Assembly: GCF_018812025.1 (NCBI RefSeq)
Contig: NC_063053.1
Location: 15,046,623 to 15,110,622 of the forward strand
DNA length: 64,000 nt
DNA from: Megalobrama amblycephala
Taxonomy: Eukaryota > Chordata > Actinopteri > Cypriniformes > Xenocyprididae
Direction of reading: 5' to 3'
Below the pieces are notes generated by a model. It was not told the DNA's origin, did no database searches, and was given only the letters and a program-made list of their open reading frames with translations. The position numbers and the translations under genes are program-made. Below, piece after piece: positions 1-12,072 of the stretch (position 1 is the stretch's first letter; each line of letters starts with the position of its first letter).

Positions 1-357
1 TTATATATATTTATTCAGATTCTAGATTTTTTTTTTAAATGTAGAAAAAAAATGCACAAAAAGACTGCTAAAAAACACATTTAATAAGCTCAGCAAAACA
101 GATGTCATTTTTCGAGCTACATGCTCTTCATCAGACTCAAGTTGTACATAGAAAAAAAACATACCCATATATAACCTTTAAATACCACTAAACAAAAATG
201 ACAAAAAATACTTGAGAATATCTTTTGTTTTGGCCATTTTTAGATGATTTATGAATTTAATATGAATATCTTATATTTTATGTCATCATATTTTATTTAT
301 GAATGTATTGCAGCCACAGACAGCATTGTGTATTTTTCATACACCCCATAATCTAAC

Positions 358-589
358 CTCTTTTGGCGAAAGAATGGAGACGTAGTCTTCATAAATGATC
401 CTGGCTTTTTCTTCGATAGCTGATGGGTTAGTTTCTTTCTTCAGTTCCTCACAGGAGATCCAGAACATCAGGTTTTCTTCACTGTACTCAGACCGCAAGA
501 ACTCCCGGAAAACATCCCTTCCCTCTGGAGAGCGCATCATCATCTCAAAGCTCCGTGACCAGGCAATCACCTCATCCAGTGTGGGACGC
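358..589 (-). CDS. rgs17: rgs17 coding exon (first two thirds of RGS domain)
   Basis: This 232-nt exon encodes residues 61-138 of the reconstructed product: the start of the RGS box, which binds the transition state of Gi/Gz alpha subunits and accelerates GTP hydrolysis. Seen: an acceptor AG at 590-591, then one base completing a Gln codon, then an open frame to Glu138 followed by a GT donor (gttaga). Conserved RGS segments include FREFLRSEYSEENLMFW (about residues 88-104, with the Glu-Asn pair that in the family contacts G-alpha), SCEELKKE and the RZ-type IYEDYVSILSPKE near the end. The match to RGS17 is closer than I recall for RGS19 or RGS20. The next exon (helices 7-9 and the C-terminus) would lie left of base 1. 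The intron between this exon and the upstream one is only about 338 bp. Confident on family, fairly confident on paralogue. Confidence 0.93.
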
Positions 590-927
590 CTTCAAATTTG
601 AGACAATGAAAAAAAAGAGCAGGAACTACCCATATAAAATAACTTTATTTCAGGTGTCAGTAAAAAAAAGTGCATGTAAATGGTATTAAAGGATTGATTA
701 GAAATTGAATTGGCGCCAAAAGTACTTGGACACAAACTATAAAGAAACTGTGAGATTTTTTTAAATGATTTTCCTCATTTTAATTCAGTTAACAAGATTG
801 CAGTTTCATTTAATGGAATGTTGCTCATTTTAACAGGACGTTAGAGGTATGAACAGATGCAAGCACTATATAAAAAAGCAGCAATCATCTTGTCCCTATA
901 CAATAATAGATGTTTCTAACAACTCAC

Positions 928-1002
928 TGTTCCTCTGTTGCTTCTATGCTATCCATCTTTGTACATGTTTGCCTCTCTGAACGTTCCCTTCTGTCTTCAT
1001 TC
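928..1002 (-). CDS. rgs17: rgs17 small internal coding exon
   Basis: A 75-nt exon encodes the linker between the cysteine string and the RGS box (residues 36-61). Seen on the minus strand: acceptor ccctag ending at 1003, one base completing a Trp codon, 24 codons rich in Glu and Arg (beginning NEDRRE and containing TKMDSIEATEE), and two bases of a Gln codon before the strong donor gtgagt. The linker resembles RGS17 around NEERGE and KMESI. Phases fit exactly with the flanking exons: the upstream exon ends with two bases of the Trp codon, and the downstream exon supplies the last base of the Gln codon. Reading past the donor gives a stop at once, which supports the splice call. It is too short to stand out as an open frame. 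Confidence 0.85.
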
Positions 1003-2240
1003 CTAGGGTGAGGAGAGAAGTGTTAGACACAGCAAAGTCTCTGTGGCATTTGAAACATGTTGTGTTGATCATCATGCAAGGTTATACAGTTATGGTACAA
1101 CTAGATTTTGGAGCCTACCAGCTGCTATTACACTACATAGCCATTCAAGCTTTTAAAGGGTTGAATCATACACATATCATACAAAAAAAAAAACAAAACA
1201 AACTGGCAGCTGTGGTTGCCAGAATAATTCTGTAAAAATACGTTACAAATGTAAACATGTTTTTGAACAACCTGTACATTTTACAATTTAAAAACTGGAA
1301 TTTACAAAAAAATGCCAATGCTGCTACTAAAATCTGTTTTGTACATTTAACATATACTGACATCCAGAATAATAATACGGGTGGTAAAGAGAAAACCACG
1401 CGATGAATCCAAGTTTTATATAAACTATTAATACATGTATGTAAAAGATGCACTTAGCTGTCATGCACACAAATACAAAACACCATCATGACACTAAAAT
1501 AACGCAATATTAATTTAACAACATAAGATAGCACAAAATCCTAATGTACATAACTGATATCAAAAATATCAAATGTGAAATGACACAAGGAATTCTGGGA
1601 ATGTCAGTTTACGGCCTTTCACTGTAAATTACAAAATGATTAGTTCTTTTTTACTTCCAAAACATTACATTTAACAGTATTTTACTGAAATTCCATGAAA
1701 AATTCCATGAAATGTAAGGTTAGATCTATTACTGTTTTCCCCGTACATAAAGTGCAACAGTGCCTGCCCATTTATTCAGTGACAGGGTTAGAAACATTGA
1801 TTTGAAGCAAAAAAGTATTTGAAAATCAGACAAAAACACAAAGTACTGTGTACTTAATGACTTTAATGATAGAAAAAACATTGAGTATACATATATTTAT
1901 TAAGATTATTGCAAAATATGCATATATACTCAAATGTTAAAGTATTTTGAGAGCGTAGGTAGGGACACTGACTTGATTATTATATCATTTGCTGTGCTTC
2001 ATAGGAGTGGGCGGAGCTAACAAGATCTTTTGGCACATTTTGCTTGTTTCGACTCTCTGATTGGTGTAATTTTCTGTACAGCGTCATGGGTAATGTAGTT
2101 TTTCACCACGAATTCTGCTGTTAGACACCATTATTTTGAATTAATGCGGGCTAACAGCTTCAACAGAAGCAAACAGTATTGACTGACAACCTCATAGCTC
2201 ACAGTAAGGCTGTCTTTAAAAGTTCAGAAGTTATCATTAA

Positions 2241-3167
2241 AGGTGCCCTAGAATTAAATATTGAATTTACCTTGGCATAGTTGAATAACAAGAGTTCAGT
2301 ACATGGAAAAGACATACAGTGAGTTTCAAACTCCATTGTTTCCTCCTTCTTATATAAATCTCATTTGTTTAAAAGACCTCTGAAGAACAGGCGAATCTCA
2401 ACATAACACCGACTGTTAGGTAACAGTCGGGGTGTACGCCCCCAATATTTGCATATGCCAGCCCATGTTCAAGGCATTAGACAAGGGCAGAACGTCTGGA
2501 TGTGCACAGCTGAATCATCAGAATAGGTAAGCAAGCAAGGACAATAGCGAAAAATGGCAGATGGAGCAATAATAACTGACATGATCCATGATTACATGAT
2601 ATTTTTAGTGATATTTGTGAATTGTCTTTCTAAATGTTTCGTTAGCATGTTGCTAATGTACTGTTAAATGTGGTTAAAGTTACCATCGTTTATTACTGTA
2701 TTCACGGAGACAAGAGAGCTGTCGCTATTTTCATTTTTAAGCACTTGCAGTCTGTGTAATGCATAAACATATTCTTTATAAATCTCTCCAACAGTGTGTA
2801 ATGTTAGCTTTAGCCACGGAGCACAGCCTCAAACTCATTCAGAATCAAATGTAAACATCTAAATAAATACTATACTCACATGATCCAATGTATGCATGCA
2901 GTATGCATGACGAACATCTTGTAAAGATCCATTTTGAGGGTTATATTAGCTGTGTAAACTGTGTTTATGCTATTCAAGGCAAGCGCGAGATTTAAAGGGG
3001 CCGCAACCTATATATCGGTGCATAGTTAATGATGCCCCAAAATAGGCAGTTAAAAAAATGAATTAAAAAAAAATCTATGGGGTATTTTGAGCTGAAACTT
3101 CACAGACACATTCAGGGGACACCTTAGACTTATATTACATCTTTTAAAAAGAAGTTCTAGGGCACCT
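2241..3167. mobile_element. TTAA-flanked MITE, AGGTGCCCTAGAA family
   Basis: Non-autonomous DNA transposon of 927 bp. It begins AGGTGCCCTAGAA and ends with the complement (TTCTAGGGCACCT). It is bounded on both sides by TTAA (2237-2240 and 3168-3171), so TTAA is the probable target duplication. No transposase is visible. TTAA sites with 5'-RR...YY-3' ends are features of the Kolobok superfamily; that assignment is inferred. Confidence 0.8.
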
Positions 3168-4740
3168 TTAAAAATCAATTTCCCTATGGAGAGTTTTTGC
3201 CTCCGGAACTCAACTGTTGCACTCTGTCAAAACATAACTTATTGCTAACCAATTAACAATTAATGGCTTTTTTACAGTCTTTACTGTTAAAATTACAATA
3301 CATTTTTACAGCGTAAACAGTGTAAAACTGAATTTTCCTTTTGAAATAAAAGTTTGATGTACAAATGTAAACATATTATAAGGGGATTTTAAACTTTTAA
3401 TGGCCCAAATATGATGAAATATAAAGTATCTGGGCCTTTTATTTGTAAAACAGCAAGCATGATACTATAAAGACAACATACTTTTTAAATTATAAATTTA
3501 AAGTTAAATTATACTGAAATGAACAATCAGAAATAAATACATTATAGAAATAACTATAATTTAAAAGATTAATAAAAATAGTCATATAACATAATAACTA
3601 TATACTGTTAAAAAAAAAAAAAAATTCCAGAGAGGACACTCAAGCACCCCCTTCTGACCCCCAATTTGAGAAAAAACAGACTAACCAAAAAGTCTAACCA
3701 TATTCTAAAGTAATACAAATTCTCCTCTAGTCCACCAACAGCATTTACTGAAACTAAGCTACAAATTACAGGTGAACATCCACTGTGTTTCTCAATCCGA
3801 GTCTCTGTAGAGCAAGTATAATTGGGTTTGTTAGCCATGGGGTTCGACAAGCTGACAAGACTCTAAATATATAACATGTACTACACAGCTGTTTTGCATG
3901 TGATGTGGGACAGAAATAGCCGTTTACTGAGCAGATAATGGCAGCGTGTGTGGGGGGATGGCTGTGGAAACCCGAGGTTACAGAATAGGGTGCCTCTTCA
4001 ATGTTTGCTTTATTTCATGCAACATTTGTATTCATTCCTGTTATTTTTAGTTCCCCTGCAAGCTGTGCTATGGCCTTTCCAATCTTTCTTTGTTTTTTTA
4101 AAAGCTAATGTTGCTTATGTTGCTAAATGTATGAGCATGCTTAAAAGTGCACTCAGTAATAATCAAATAAATGCGCCATGTTAGATAACACACTGAGAAA
4201 AAGCCTCTTCCACAAAGGCTATGCTAACCTACAACAATGCCTATACACAAAACAAATAAATAAATGTCACTGGGTCATTCCTGTTACACAGTACTTCTTG
4301 AAATCTGTAATGTTTGAAAATAAAAAGATAAGTTATAATTTAAGGAAGCAATTAAATAAAATGGTATACCAGACAAAAATATGCTTTTCTTAAAATCTAA
4401 AAAAGTTATAAATTATAGCTTGATTATTTCACAATACCAAGACATGTTAAAAACTAACAGGCTGCCTAACAGGATGGAAATAAAGAGCTAAATTCCCTAT
4501 TGCTCAGTCAAGGATTGAGAGATAGCTTACACAATGGCATCAACCTGAGGATATATTTAAGTAGGGTAAAGTAGTGAAAGAAATAGTGTTCACTTAATCA
4601 TGATGATTAAAAAAATAATTAATGTGAATTCTATCTTTAAAAATTGCGAGTTTAATATTTTATCCAATAAATTAAGACTTAAATGATGGGGACATAAAAT
4701 ATACTGCATTCTAGGAATGAGCCCACTAACATTTAGCAAA

Positions 4741-5565
4741 TACACTACTGTTTAAAAGTCCGGGTCAGTAAGATTTTTTGGCGTCTTCAGCGTTCATCAC
4801 TGTCACTTTTTTACCCAGCCGTCCAATCACAGTGAATGGGGGCAGTACAAATACCCAACCACCAACCAACCGTCACATCTTGCTTGTACAGTGGCAACAG
4901 ACGACAACAACAACAATGGAACAAAATCATTTAAAACAAGAGCCAGAGCAAATATTTAACATTTTATCAACAGTTTTATATTCAGAATCAAACAGACATT
5001 CCATATTATAGCAACCAAAGCGTTTAAACAGAAAAAAAAAAATGCTGCGTTGCCCTCAAGTGCTCGCAGCTGTGTTTTCAGAAAGCGCTGACGTTTTCAG
5101 CTGGCTAAAAAGGCTTTGGTGGACACACGGCCTAAGGATGCATCAAGTGACAGTAAAGACATTATAATGTTCCAAAAGATTTCTATTTCAAATAAAAGCT
5201 GTTCTTTTGAACTTTCCATTCATCGATGAATCCTGAAAAATCATGGTTTCTACAAAAATATTAAGCAGCACAACTTTTTTCAACATTGATAATAATAAGA
5301 AATGTTTCTTGAGAATCAAATCAGCATATTAGAATGATTTCTGAAAGATCATGTGACACTGAAGACTGGAGTAATGATGCTGAAAATTCAGCTCTGCCAT
5401 CACAGGAATAAATTACATTTTAAAATATATTCAAATAGATTGTGATTATATTTTACAATATTACTGTTTTTACTGTATTTTTGATCAAGTAAAAGCAGAC
5501 TTGATGATGAGCATAAGAGACTTTTCAAAAACCTTACTGACCCCAAACCTTCGAACGATAGTGTA
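4741..5565. mobile_element. Cyprinid terminal-inverted-repeat element with internal insert
   Basis: The ends form an imperfect inverted repeat of about 38 bp: the left starts tacactactgtttaaaag, the right reads tacactatcgttcgaaggt on the other strand, and both run into a GGTCAGTAAG motif. The interior from about 5133 to 5480, read on the minus strand, has the segment TCAGCATCATTACTCCAGTC, also present at about 29.86 kb. The part at about 4779-5132 looks foreign: it runs from ggcgtcttcagcg to ggtggacacacggcc, sequences I recall as the ends of another fish repeat. Confidence 0.65.
4779..5132. mobile_element. Probable nested repeat inside the 4741-5565 element
   Basis: This segment interrupts the host element near its left end. 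It is bounded by ggcgtcttcagcg and ggtggacacacggcc, which differ from the host family. I see no clear target duplication, so the boundaries are approximate. Confidence 0.4.
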
Positions 5566-5764
5566 CCCGAGGCAGGTGATGGTGAAGAAATACTCTAAAA
5601 CTAGAGCTTCACGATTCTGGATAAACTGAGAAGCACAATTATTTTGTTTAAAATAGATATCATGATTCTCCCATGGTTCTGTACAGACAACTAAATAAAA
5701 TAACATATAAACTAAATATTAATTGTTGCAGTCTATTTAAAAATATTTAATTAAAAAAAAATCG

Positions 5765-5880
5765 GTGAGTGTATGATTTAATGACTCACTCATAAAGGCT
5801 TCACTTGTTTCATTACTGATTGAATCAGCATTTTTGAACAAATCTCTTGAATGAATGATTCAACGACAAATCAATTTTTT
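5765..5880. repeat. Imperfect tandem repeat, gaatgattcaa-type units
   Basis: Units combine motifs like gactcactcat, cttgtttcatt, tgattgaatca and gaacaaat. Similar units flank the hAT-type element near 44-45.2 kb, so this is a dispersed cyprinid minisatellite-like family. Confidence 0.5.
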
Positions 5881-6115
5881 AACAGTCACTTGTCACCATC
5901 TATTGGTGAAACAATGTAATTGATACAATTTTTATTTGAAGTGTCAAAACTTTTACTCTATTTTGATTGCTACCGTAGACATCAGTGTTTATATCCAAAC
6001 TATAAACATTTATCCAAGTGCTTCTGTAATAATCTGAATTATTGTAACAGTGATATATTGATACTGTGTGGTTGAAAAGACTGTTTGTGAAGCTGCATTA
6101 TACCTTTAGACCTTA

Positions 6116-6675
6116 CAGTGGGTACGGAAAGTATTCAGACCCCCTTAAATTTTTCACTCTTTGTTATATTGCAGCCATTTGCTAAAATCATTTAAGTTCA
6201 TTTTTTTTCCTCATTAATGTACACACAGCACCCCATATTGACAGAAAAACACAGAATTGTTGACATTTTTGCAGATTTATTAAAAAAGAAAAACTGAAAT
6301 ATCACATGGTCCTAAGTATTCAGACCCTTTGCTGTGACACTCATATATTTAACTCAGGTGCTGTCCATTTCTTCTGATCATCCTTGAGATGGTTCTACAC
6401 CTTCATTTGAGTCCAGCTGTGTTTGATTATACTGATTGGACTTGATTAGGAAAGCCACACACCTGTCTATATAAGACCTTACAGCTCACAGTGCATGTCA
6501 GAGCAAATGAGAATCATGAGGTCAAAGGAACTGCCTGAAGAGCTCAGAGACAGAATTGTGGCAAGGCACAGATCTGGCCAAAAAAAAAAAAGAACTTAAA
6601 TGATTTTAGCAAATGGCTGCAATATAACAAAGAGTGAAAAAATTAAGGGGGTCTGAATACTTTCCGTACCCACTG
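6116..6675 (+). mobile_element. Internally deleted Tc1-like element
   Basis: The element is flanked by TA (6114-6115 and 6676-6677). It has long inverted repeats that begin CAGTGGGTACGGAAAGTATT and continue through a motif reading tgcagccatttgctaaaatc on the left. At 560 bp it is much shorter than a complete Tc1-like transposon (about 1.6 kb). The right inverted repeat follows directly after the first codons of the transposase. Confidence 0.92.
6516..6581 (+). pseudogene. Tc1-like transposase N-terminal remnant
   Basis: The ATG at 6516 opens a frame starting MRSKELPEELRDRIV, the typical beginning of Tc1-family transposases (first helix of the paired-like DNA-binding domain). It runs about 21 codons and then enters an A-run and the right inverted repeat. 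The rest of the gene, including the whole DDE domain, is missing. Confidence 0.85.
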
Positions 6676-7256
6676 TATGTAGCCCCACCCCTTTTCAGAG
6701 CTGCGCTCGTTGTGTTCTGTCTTCCGGTTTGTATTTCCACAGCATGAAGGTAAGATCTTACAGATTTATGAATGAACATCTCAGTTTTAACCCTTCCTGG
6801 TCTACTGACGTGTTATGACATCCGCTTCAAACAATAACTTTTGTTAACTCTACAATAAGTAAATCCACTTCACCAGCTATTTACTCTTCAACAGCGATGT
6901 CATACAAATATACAGAGCTACCGGAAAAAATTAATGTTCAAACACAAAATTCCAAAGATGGCTGTGCATTTGTTCCTCTGGCGCATAAGGTCTATACACG
7001 ACAACTGCTCTCTCTGGCTCAGAGGCAGCGCTAACACAGATTTGAATGTTTCGCTGTGATTGTACTCGTCAAAGGTTTAATAGACATAGCCGAATCATTG
7101 TCATTTAGGAATAAGAAAGCATGGGTGTCTGAATCAAGATCACAATCTTTTAGCGATTAATTGTGCAGCTCTATGTAAAACTCATTTCTAAGCAAATAGC
7201 TTCATGCAATTACATCATTTCACTGACTGAAAAACATAATGAAAGATGTGGTGTAC

Positions 7257-7387
7257 CAGAGGCATTTGCAGCATCCACACCAGCACAGACAGCAGGTGTT
7301 GGGCCTCGGGTGACCAGGCGCCTGTGGGGGTCCTTCAATACGTCCCTGCTGCCTTTTCCTCATTTCAACTCCACTCACACTCTGAGG
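7257..7387 (-). CDS. rgs17: rgs17 first coding exon (start codon, cysteine string)
   Basis: The exon begins after a ccacag acceptor (7388-7390), carries 24 nt of 5' UTR, and starts translation at the ATG at 7361-7363 (context gaaATGa). It ends with two bases of a Trp codon before the donor gtacac. The 35 codons start MRKRQQ, pass through a Pro/Gly-rich stretch, and end in a cysteine string with seven Cys at residues 24, 25, 27, 29, 31, 32 and 34. Cysteine strings are the palmitoylation and membrane-anchoring region of the RZ subfamily (RGS17/19/20). Because a splice acceptor sits just 5' of the ATG, exon 1 must be non-coding and further right, as in mammalian RGS17. Intron 2 (1003-7256, 6.25 kb) separates it from the next exon. 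Confidence 0.92.
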
Positions 7388-7777
7388 CTGTGGACAGACA
7401 CATATGATTAGAAACAAAGCAGTGGGGGCTTGGGAACTGTGTTAGCTGAAGTATCTTGTTAACTACAGATGCTTCTAAATCTAAAGTAAGCTTGAAAGGC
7501 ATGATTAATTATTTGGAGTTTCTAGGAGAGAGATTAACGGTAGGGTTATGGTAGCTTTTACAATGGAAGCGATCATAAGGATGCTCAGAATCTGAGCATG
7601 TTGGACTCTGTCCTACTCTACTGTTGGATGCTTATTCAGCTCAAATCCATGTGAGAGTGTGTCTATAGAGATTGAACAAAAGAGAGGCAGACAGATAGAC
7701 AGAAAGTAAAGAAATCCCCTCTTCAGACTACACATTCATTCCTCTGGCAAGATGCTAAATTAGTTTGAGATGTAGGA

Positions 7778-7781
<4 letters not shown>

Positions 7782-7822
<41 letters not shown>
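7782..7822. repeat. (GA)n microsatellite
   Basis: About 20 uninterrupted GA units lie just 5' of the first coding exon of rgs17 on the minus strand, in its upstream intron. Confidence 0.97.
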
Positions 7823-7825
<3 letters not shown>

Positions 7826-9932
7826 TGCTCACTACCCCACCCCTGAACACAAACAGGCAGTAGTAGTGTGGGGATCTCATATGTTCTAACACAAGTTCAA
7901 ATGCAACAGTTTTATTTTTAGGAAGTAAACAGTTTATAAAAACGCAATGGCTGTCACTTCCTGTTTCTTAAATTACACTAAATATAAACATATGAATCCT
8001 CCCTAAAAGATGTATTCTACAGGGAAAACTAATTAGGTAAATAGGTAAGATACATTGTCAAGGAAAAAAGTCTTTGAAAATGAGTCTAAATGAGTCATCA
8101 ATATTTTTGGTCCGTTTTCCTGGAAAAAGAACAAAATGTACAGTTTAAATGTGTTTTTTTCAACAGTTAGGAGCTCACTATTACTTGTACACTGGCTAAA
8201 AGCCACAAAGTTTCTTTACATAGGAAGCTCGGCTCCATATATGAATAAATATATACAATCTGCACAAATCAACATTTTTACCAATACATAGGCAACTAGA
8301 GAGCAGACGTGAAATAAAATGGTTTTCAATAAATTCTTCCATGTTGGGTTCCCAATATCACTGGCTTGTAAAAAACAACATCAGAGCACAGATTGTAACC
8401 ACAAACATTTTAACTGCATGCGTTTCCAAGAAGCCCTCTATCGGGAGAGAAAATAAGCAAGTGTTTTTCTGTGAGCTCTACTCTAATCGTGATCCATCAA
8501 CATACCATTAACATGTCATTGAAACACATGGCTGATTATTCTGTTTGACAGTTTTATTAATAGTGACCATATGGTACTATAGAAGCACCTTACCTGCATA
8601 CACATGAACATTGTGATTCAAAAGATACATTTTGTCATATGTGATTCTGATCACTGATAAATTAAAAAAAAATAAAAAATGTCGAACTTACTATCATTAA
8701 TTAAAGCTATTAAAAATTGTTTTTGTTAATTGAAATGAAGCTAAAAAATAAATATTAGACAAAAAAACTAACAAAATGAAAAATGTTGCCTTGGCAAAAA
8801 ACTAAAGCTAAATAGAAGTATATATAAAAAACTAATAAAAATGACAAAAGCACATAACAAAATTACTAAATCTTAAACTAAAATGAAACTAAATTAAAAA
8901 TCTAAAAAAAGCTCATTCAAAATATTAATAAACACTGTAATAGTATATAAATAATACAAAAACAACACTACTTGCACACTATATAACAAGTCTTCAGAAG
9001 CCTTAAGCTCCATAAATTAATGATCTAACAATGAACAATATTTCTACAGCATTATTGACCTTAGTTAATGTTACAGACGGACTCTTATTGTAAAGTGTTA
9101 TCATTTCATATAAATCCAAAGTCATGCTTAAAAAGACAGCCATCTTTAAACATCTACACATAGCATTAATAGATACATATGCATATTGTATGAATGCTCT
9201 CACACATTATTCACTTCTATTTTAGAACACTTGATGATTATCCAATCAAAATAACAAAATATGTGTTACAGTGACGATAAAAAAAAAAAAAAAACTGAAA
9301 TCGGATGCATTTCTGATTTGTTTCTGTTGGCTGCATGAACATATCAATTTGCTTTCTCATGTCACTAGCTTTAAATATGCAACTTTGCTTGCAAACGAAT
9401 ACATAAAAATGACCAGCTGGATATAAACTAATGCAAACAGATGGTAACAATCATAACATTCAACATTTGGGTCAGACTTGCGTGTATTTTTGTCACACTA
9501 TTTTGACCATTTGAGGTACTACTAATGTTAGCGTCCTCTCAGCCTTGATGGCAAACCTGCTGCTGTTCTTTCTCCACTAATGCAGCATCTAGTCAACAAA
9601 TTAATTACCTTATAATGATATGAAAACATGTAGTGTAGTGTACTGTATACATACCGATACTGTTTCATTGTCTAAGTTTTGAATCTGCATCTATAGTGTC
9701 CCGCTCTGTGCATCGCGCAATCTCACGTCAAAACAAACTCCACAAGGTGTCAGTGATAGTTTTTATTTCTCCTCTAGAGGCCACTCTTGTACTGTAAAAT
9801 GACAGTGGACCCTACTCAGCCACTCTGGCAATAGACGCAATACGGAAAAACTATCGGTATGGATTTTTGTTGATAACCAATTGCAATTGGTTATCGGTGC
9901 AATTAACCTCTAGTCTTGATTATCATTTTAAG

Positions 9933-11088
9933 TAGGGGTGTAACGATACGCACAGGTCACGATCCGGTACGTATCTCGATACGGAGTTCACGATACGATA
10001 CGTATCACGATATTTTGAACAAAATGAAACTGAAATTCAAACAAGATTTATTCAAAAAACATTAACAAATTTCAATAATTTTCCTTGTACATACAAGACC
10101 ACATTTCAAGGTTTAATAAAAACCTTGTGTATTCAAATTAACAGCTGAATAGGTCTATCTGTCACTGAAAAAGAATGTTAAATTTAACATGAACTTATGA
10201 ATAGGGGCTGTTCACATATCGCGTCTAAAAAAGCGTGGAAGGCGCGGCCGCATCGCTTCTTCTTTCCAAAGCACTTGCGCTCCCGTGGCGTCGGTCGTTG
10301 CTATGCAACCATGAACTGAGCTCTCCAAGAGGATCAGGAAGTTTCTGCAAAGGATAAATGATTTCTAACCCTTGCATTAGCTTTACTACGAGATATACGA
10401 TATAAAAAACACCCTGTACAGCTATGATCAGCTGTTTGGCTGAGCTTTTGATGTTTTGTTACGGAAAGGCCATAGTTGATCGGTTGATTCTTGTCACACG
10501 ACCTGCGGTGCGCTTGCGGCATTCTGAAAATTTGAGAATTGTTCATCTCGATGCGCCTGGAAAACGCACCGCATGCGCGTCGCGACCGCGTTGATCCCAT
10601 TATGAGCGCGCCTGCCGCGTGGTTACATTTGAAATAACTGACTTGCACGCGGAAAAGACGCAATATGTGAACGGCTCCGCGGAACTTCTTAAAGCAAAGC
10701 ATCACAAGCGTCTTTTGCTTTTCTGTGAGCACAGCTGTTGCTGTGGCACTGCGGTAAAGGAAAGCCACGACTTTTCTCACGCGACCAAGCAAGAGACTGA
10801 CGCGAGAAACGTTTAAACCTGCTTGTAAGATTCAATGTGTGCCCGAAACACTTACTGAACTAGAGAGCTGATTGAGACACACCATTTAGGCCTATATGCG
10901 GTGACAACCGGCTTCTCTCACTGCCACCTTGCAGAGTAGGTCACGTCGGCAGCTCAACCAATAAGATTAGACCATAGACTGGATTAGACTGCCGTCATAT
11001 CGTAAAAGCATCGCCATCACTCTACGATGCATATCGTAACATTTTTGCATCGCAAAATATCGTACTGCAATAAATCGTTACACCCCTA
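9933..11088. mobile_element. hAT-type non-autonomous element (TAGGGGTGTAACG ends)
   Basis: Terminal inverted repeats TAGGGGTGTAACG / CGTTACACCCCTA are flanked by an exact 8-bp duplication ATTTTAAG (9925-9932 and 11089-11096), the hAT superfamily size. It is 1156 bp with no recognisable transposase. A 152-codon minus-strand open frame (10334-10792) runs across a nested repeat and has no recognisable domain, so I do not call it a gene. The interior is unusually GC-rich because of that nested repeat. Confidence 0.88.
10205..10680. mobile_element. Nested CpG-rich inverted-repeat element inside the 9933-11088 hAT element
   Basis: Near 10205 the sequence ggctgttcacatatcgcgtc appears, and near 10656-10676 its approximate complement gacgcaatatgtgaacggc. 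The content between is rich in GCG motifs, unlike the host. The word gaactt occurs just outside both ends, but I cannot fix a full 8-bp duplication. Boundaries are approximate. Confidence 0.6.
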
Positions 11089-11299
11089 ATTTTAAGAGGT
11101 CCTTAATTTGGGGATGGAAAAAACAGCGATAGAGTCTAATGTGACTATTAAACTTCAAACTGCGTTGATTTAATTAAATAACGTGGATGAGAAGCATGGC
11201 GGAACGAATGAAGGAGACGCACTGAATGGAAAAAGCACATTCACTACCTGACAGTAGATGGCGCTTATATTGCGCACAAAAAGTATTCTAAAATTGAGG

Positions 11300-11525
11300 T
11301 GGAACAACTGCAGTCACGTCGACTGTTTTTACGATGTCTTTAGTACCTTTCTGGAACTTGAAAGTGCTGGTTAAATTTCTGTCTATGGACGAGTCATATA
11401 CCTCTCGAATTTCATCAAAAATATCTTGATTTGTGTTCTGAAGATGAAAGAAGGTCTTACGGGTGTGGAACAACATGAGGTGAGTAATTAATGACAGAAT
11501 TTTAATTTTTGGGTGAACTAACCCT
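11300..11525. mobile_element. Left-truncated TTAA MITE, AGGGTTAG family
   Basis: The right end GGGTGAACTAACCCT abuts TTAA (11526-11529). The interior shares gtctttagtacctt and aaggtcttacgggtgtggaac with the complete copy at 31991-32397. The left end is not present. Confidence 0.7.
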
Positions 11526-12009
11526 TTAAAGTAGACCTATAAATACATAATTAAATACAGTTTGAGGGAGAAATATTTGAAAACCTTGTGTACTATTTGT
11601 ATTCTAATAAATGAAAAAAAAATTGCTTGTAAATGTCTCTTCGTATCCTTTTATTAAGACAAAACACATTATTTGATAAATATTGCACCTGAGAGCGCTT
11701 CTAAAGTTTTTTTTAATGCACTCCTAAATTTTTCAATTTAAGAGCACATGGGCTCCTTGGGAAAAAAGTAATCGTCTATACTCCTTGGCCGTAAAAAGAT
11801 GTGTTCAGTGTGTGCGCGCTATCGAGTGGACTTTTGTTTTCAAGTGGTCTAATCACTCGCACATACGCCATTCTACACACACCGTCCACACGGACACAAA
11901 AATTGGGCTCCATGTCACAGGTACCATCGCGGAACACAGACAACCGAAATATACTTTGGGCTTTATTATAGGTTTGTCTGAAGAATAGACAGAGTTAAAG
12001 TCAAAATGG

Positions 12010-12072
12010 TTTCAACAGACATAAGGCTGAATAAATGATGGCAGAGATTTCATTTTAGGGTAAACTATCCCT
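12010..12072. mobile_element. Right-end fragment of an AGGGATAG-type MITE
   Basis: It ends gggtaaactatccct immediately before TTAA (12073-12076). Only about 60 bp are recognisable. Confidence 0.6.

Larger units (their letters stand above)
1003..7256 (-). other. rgs17: rgs17 intron 2
   Basis: Non-coding DNA between the first two coding exons. It contains a TTAA-flanked MITE (2241-3167), a terminal-inverted-repeat element with an apparent nested insert (4741-5565), a short tandem repeat (5765-5880) and a deleted Tc1-like element (6116-6675), each listed separately. I see nothing assignable in the rest (about 1.0-2.2, 3.2-4.7, 5.9-6.1 and 6.7-7.2 kb). Confidence 0.8.

Noticed and set aside
1..357. 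Last rgs17 exon or 3' UTR at the left edge
   Set aside because: The stretch is AT-rich and starts with the donor side of an intron; no VSLDSRV-like coding sequence or RGS C-terminus is visible.
10334..10792. 152-codon minus-strand open frame
   Set aside because: It crosses the nested CpG-rich repeat in a hAT element, has no domain, and reads through both repeat boundaries.
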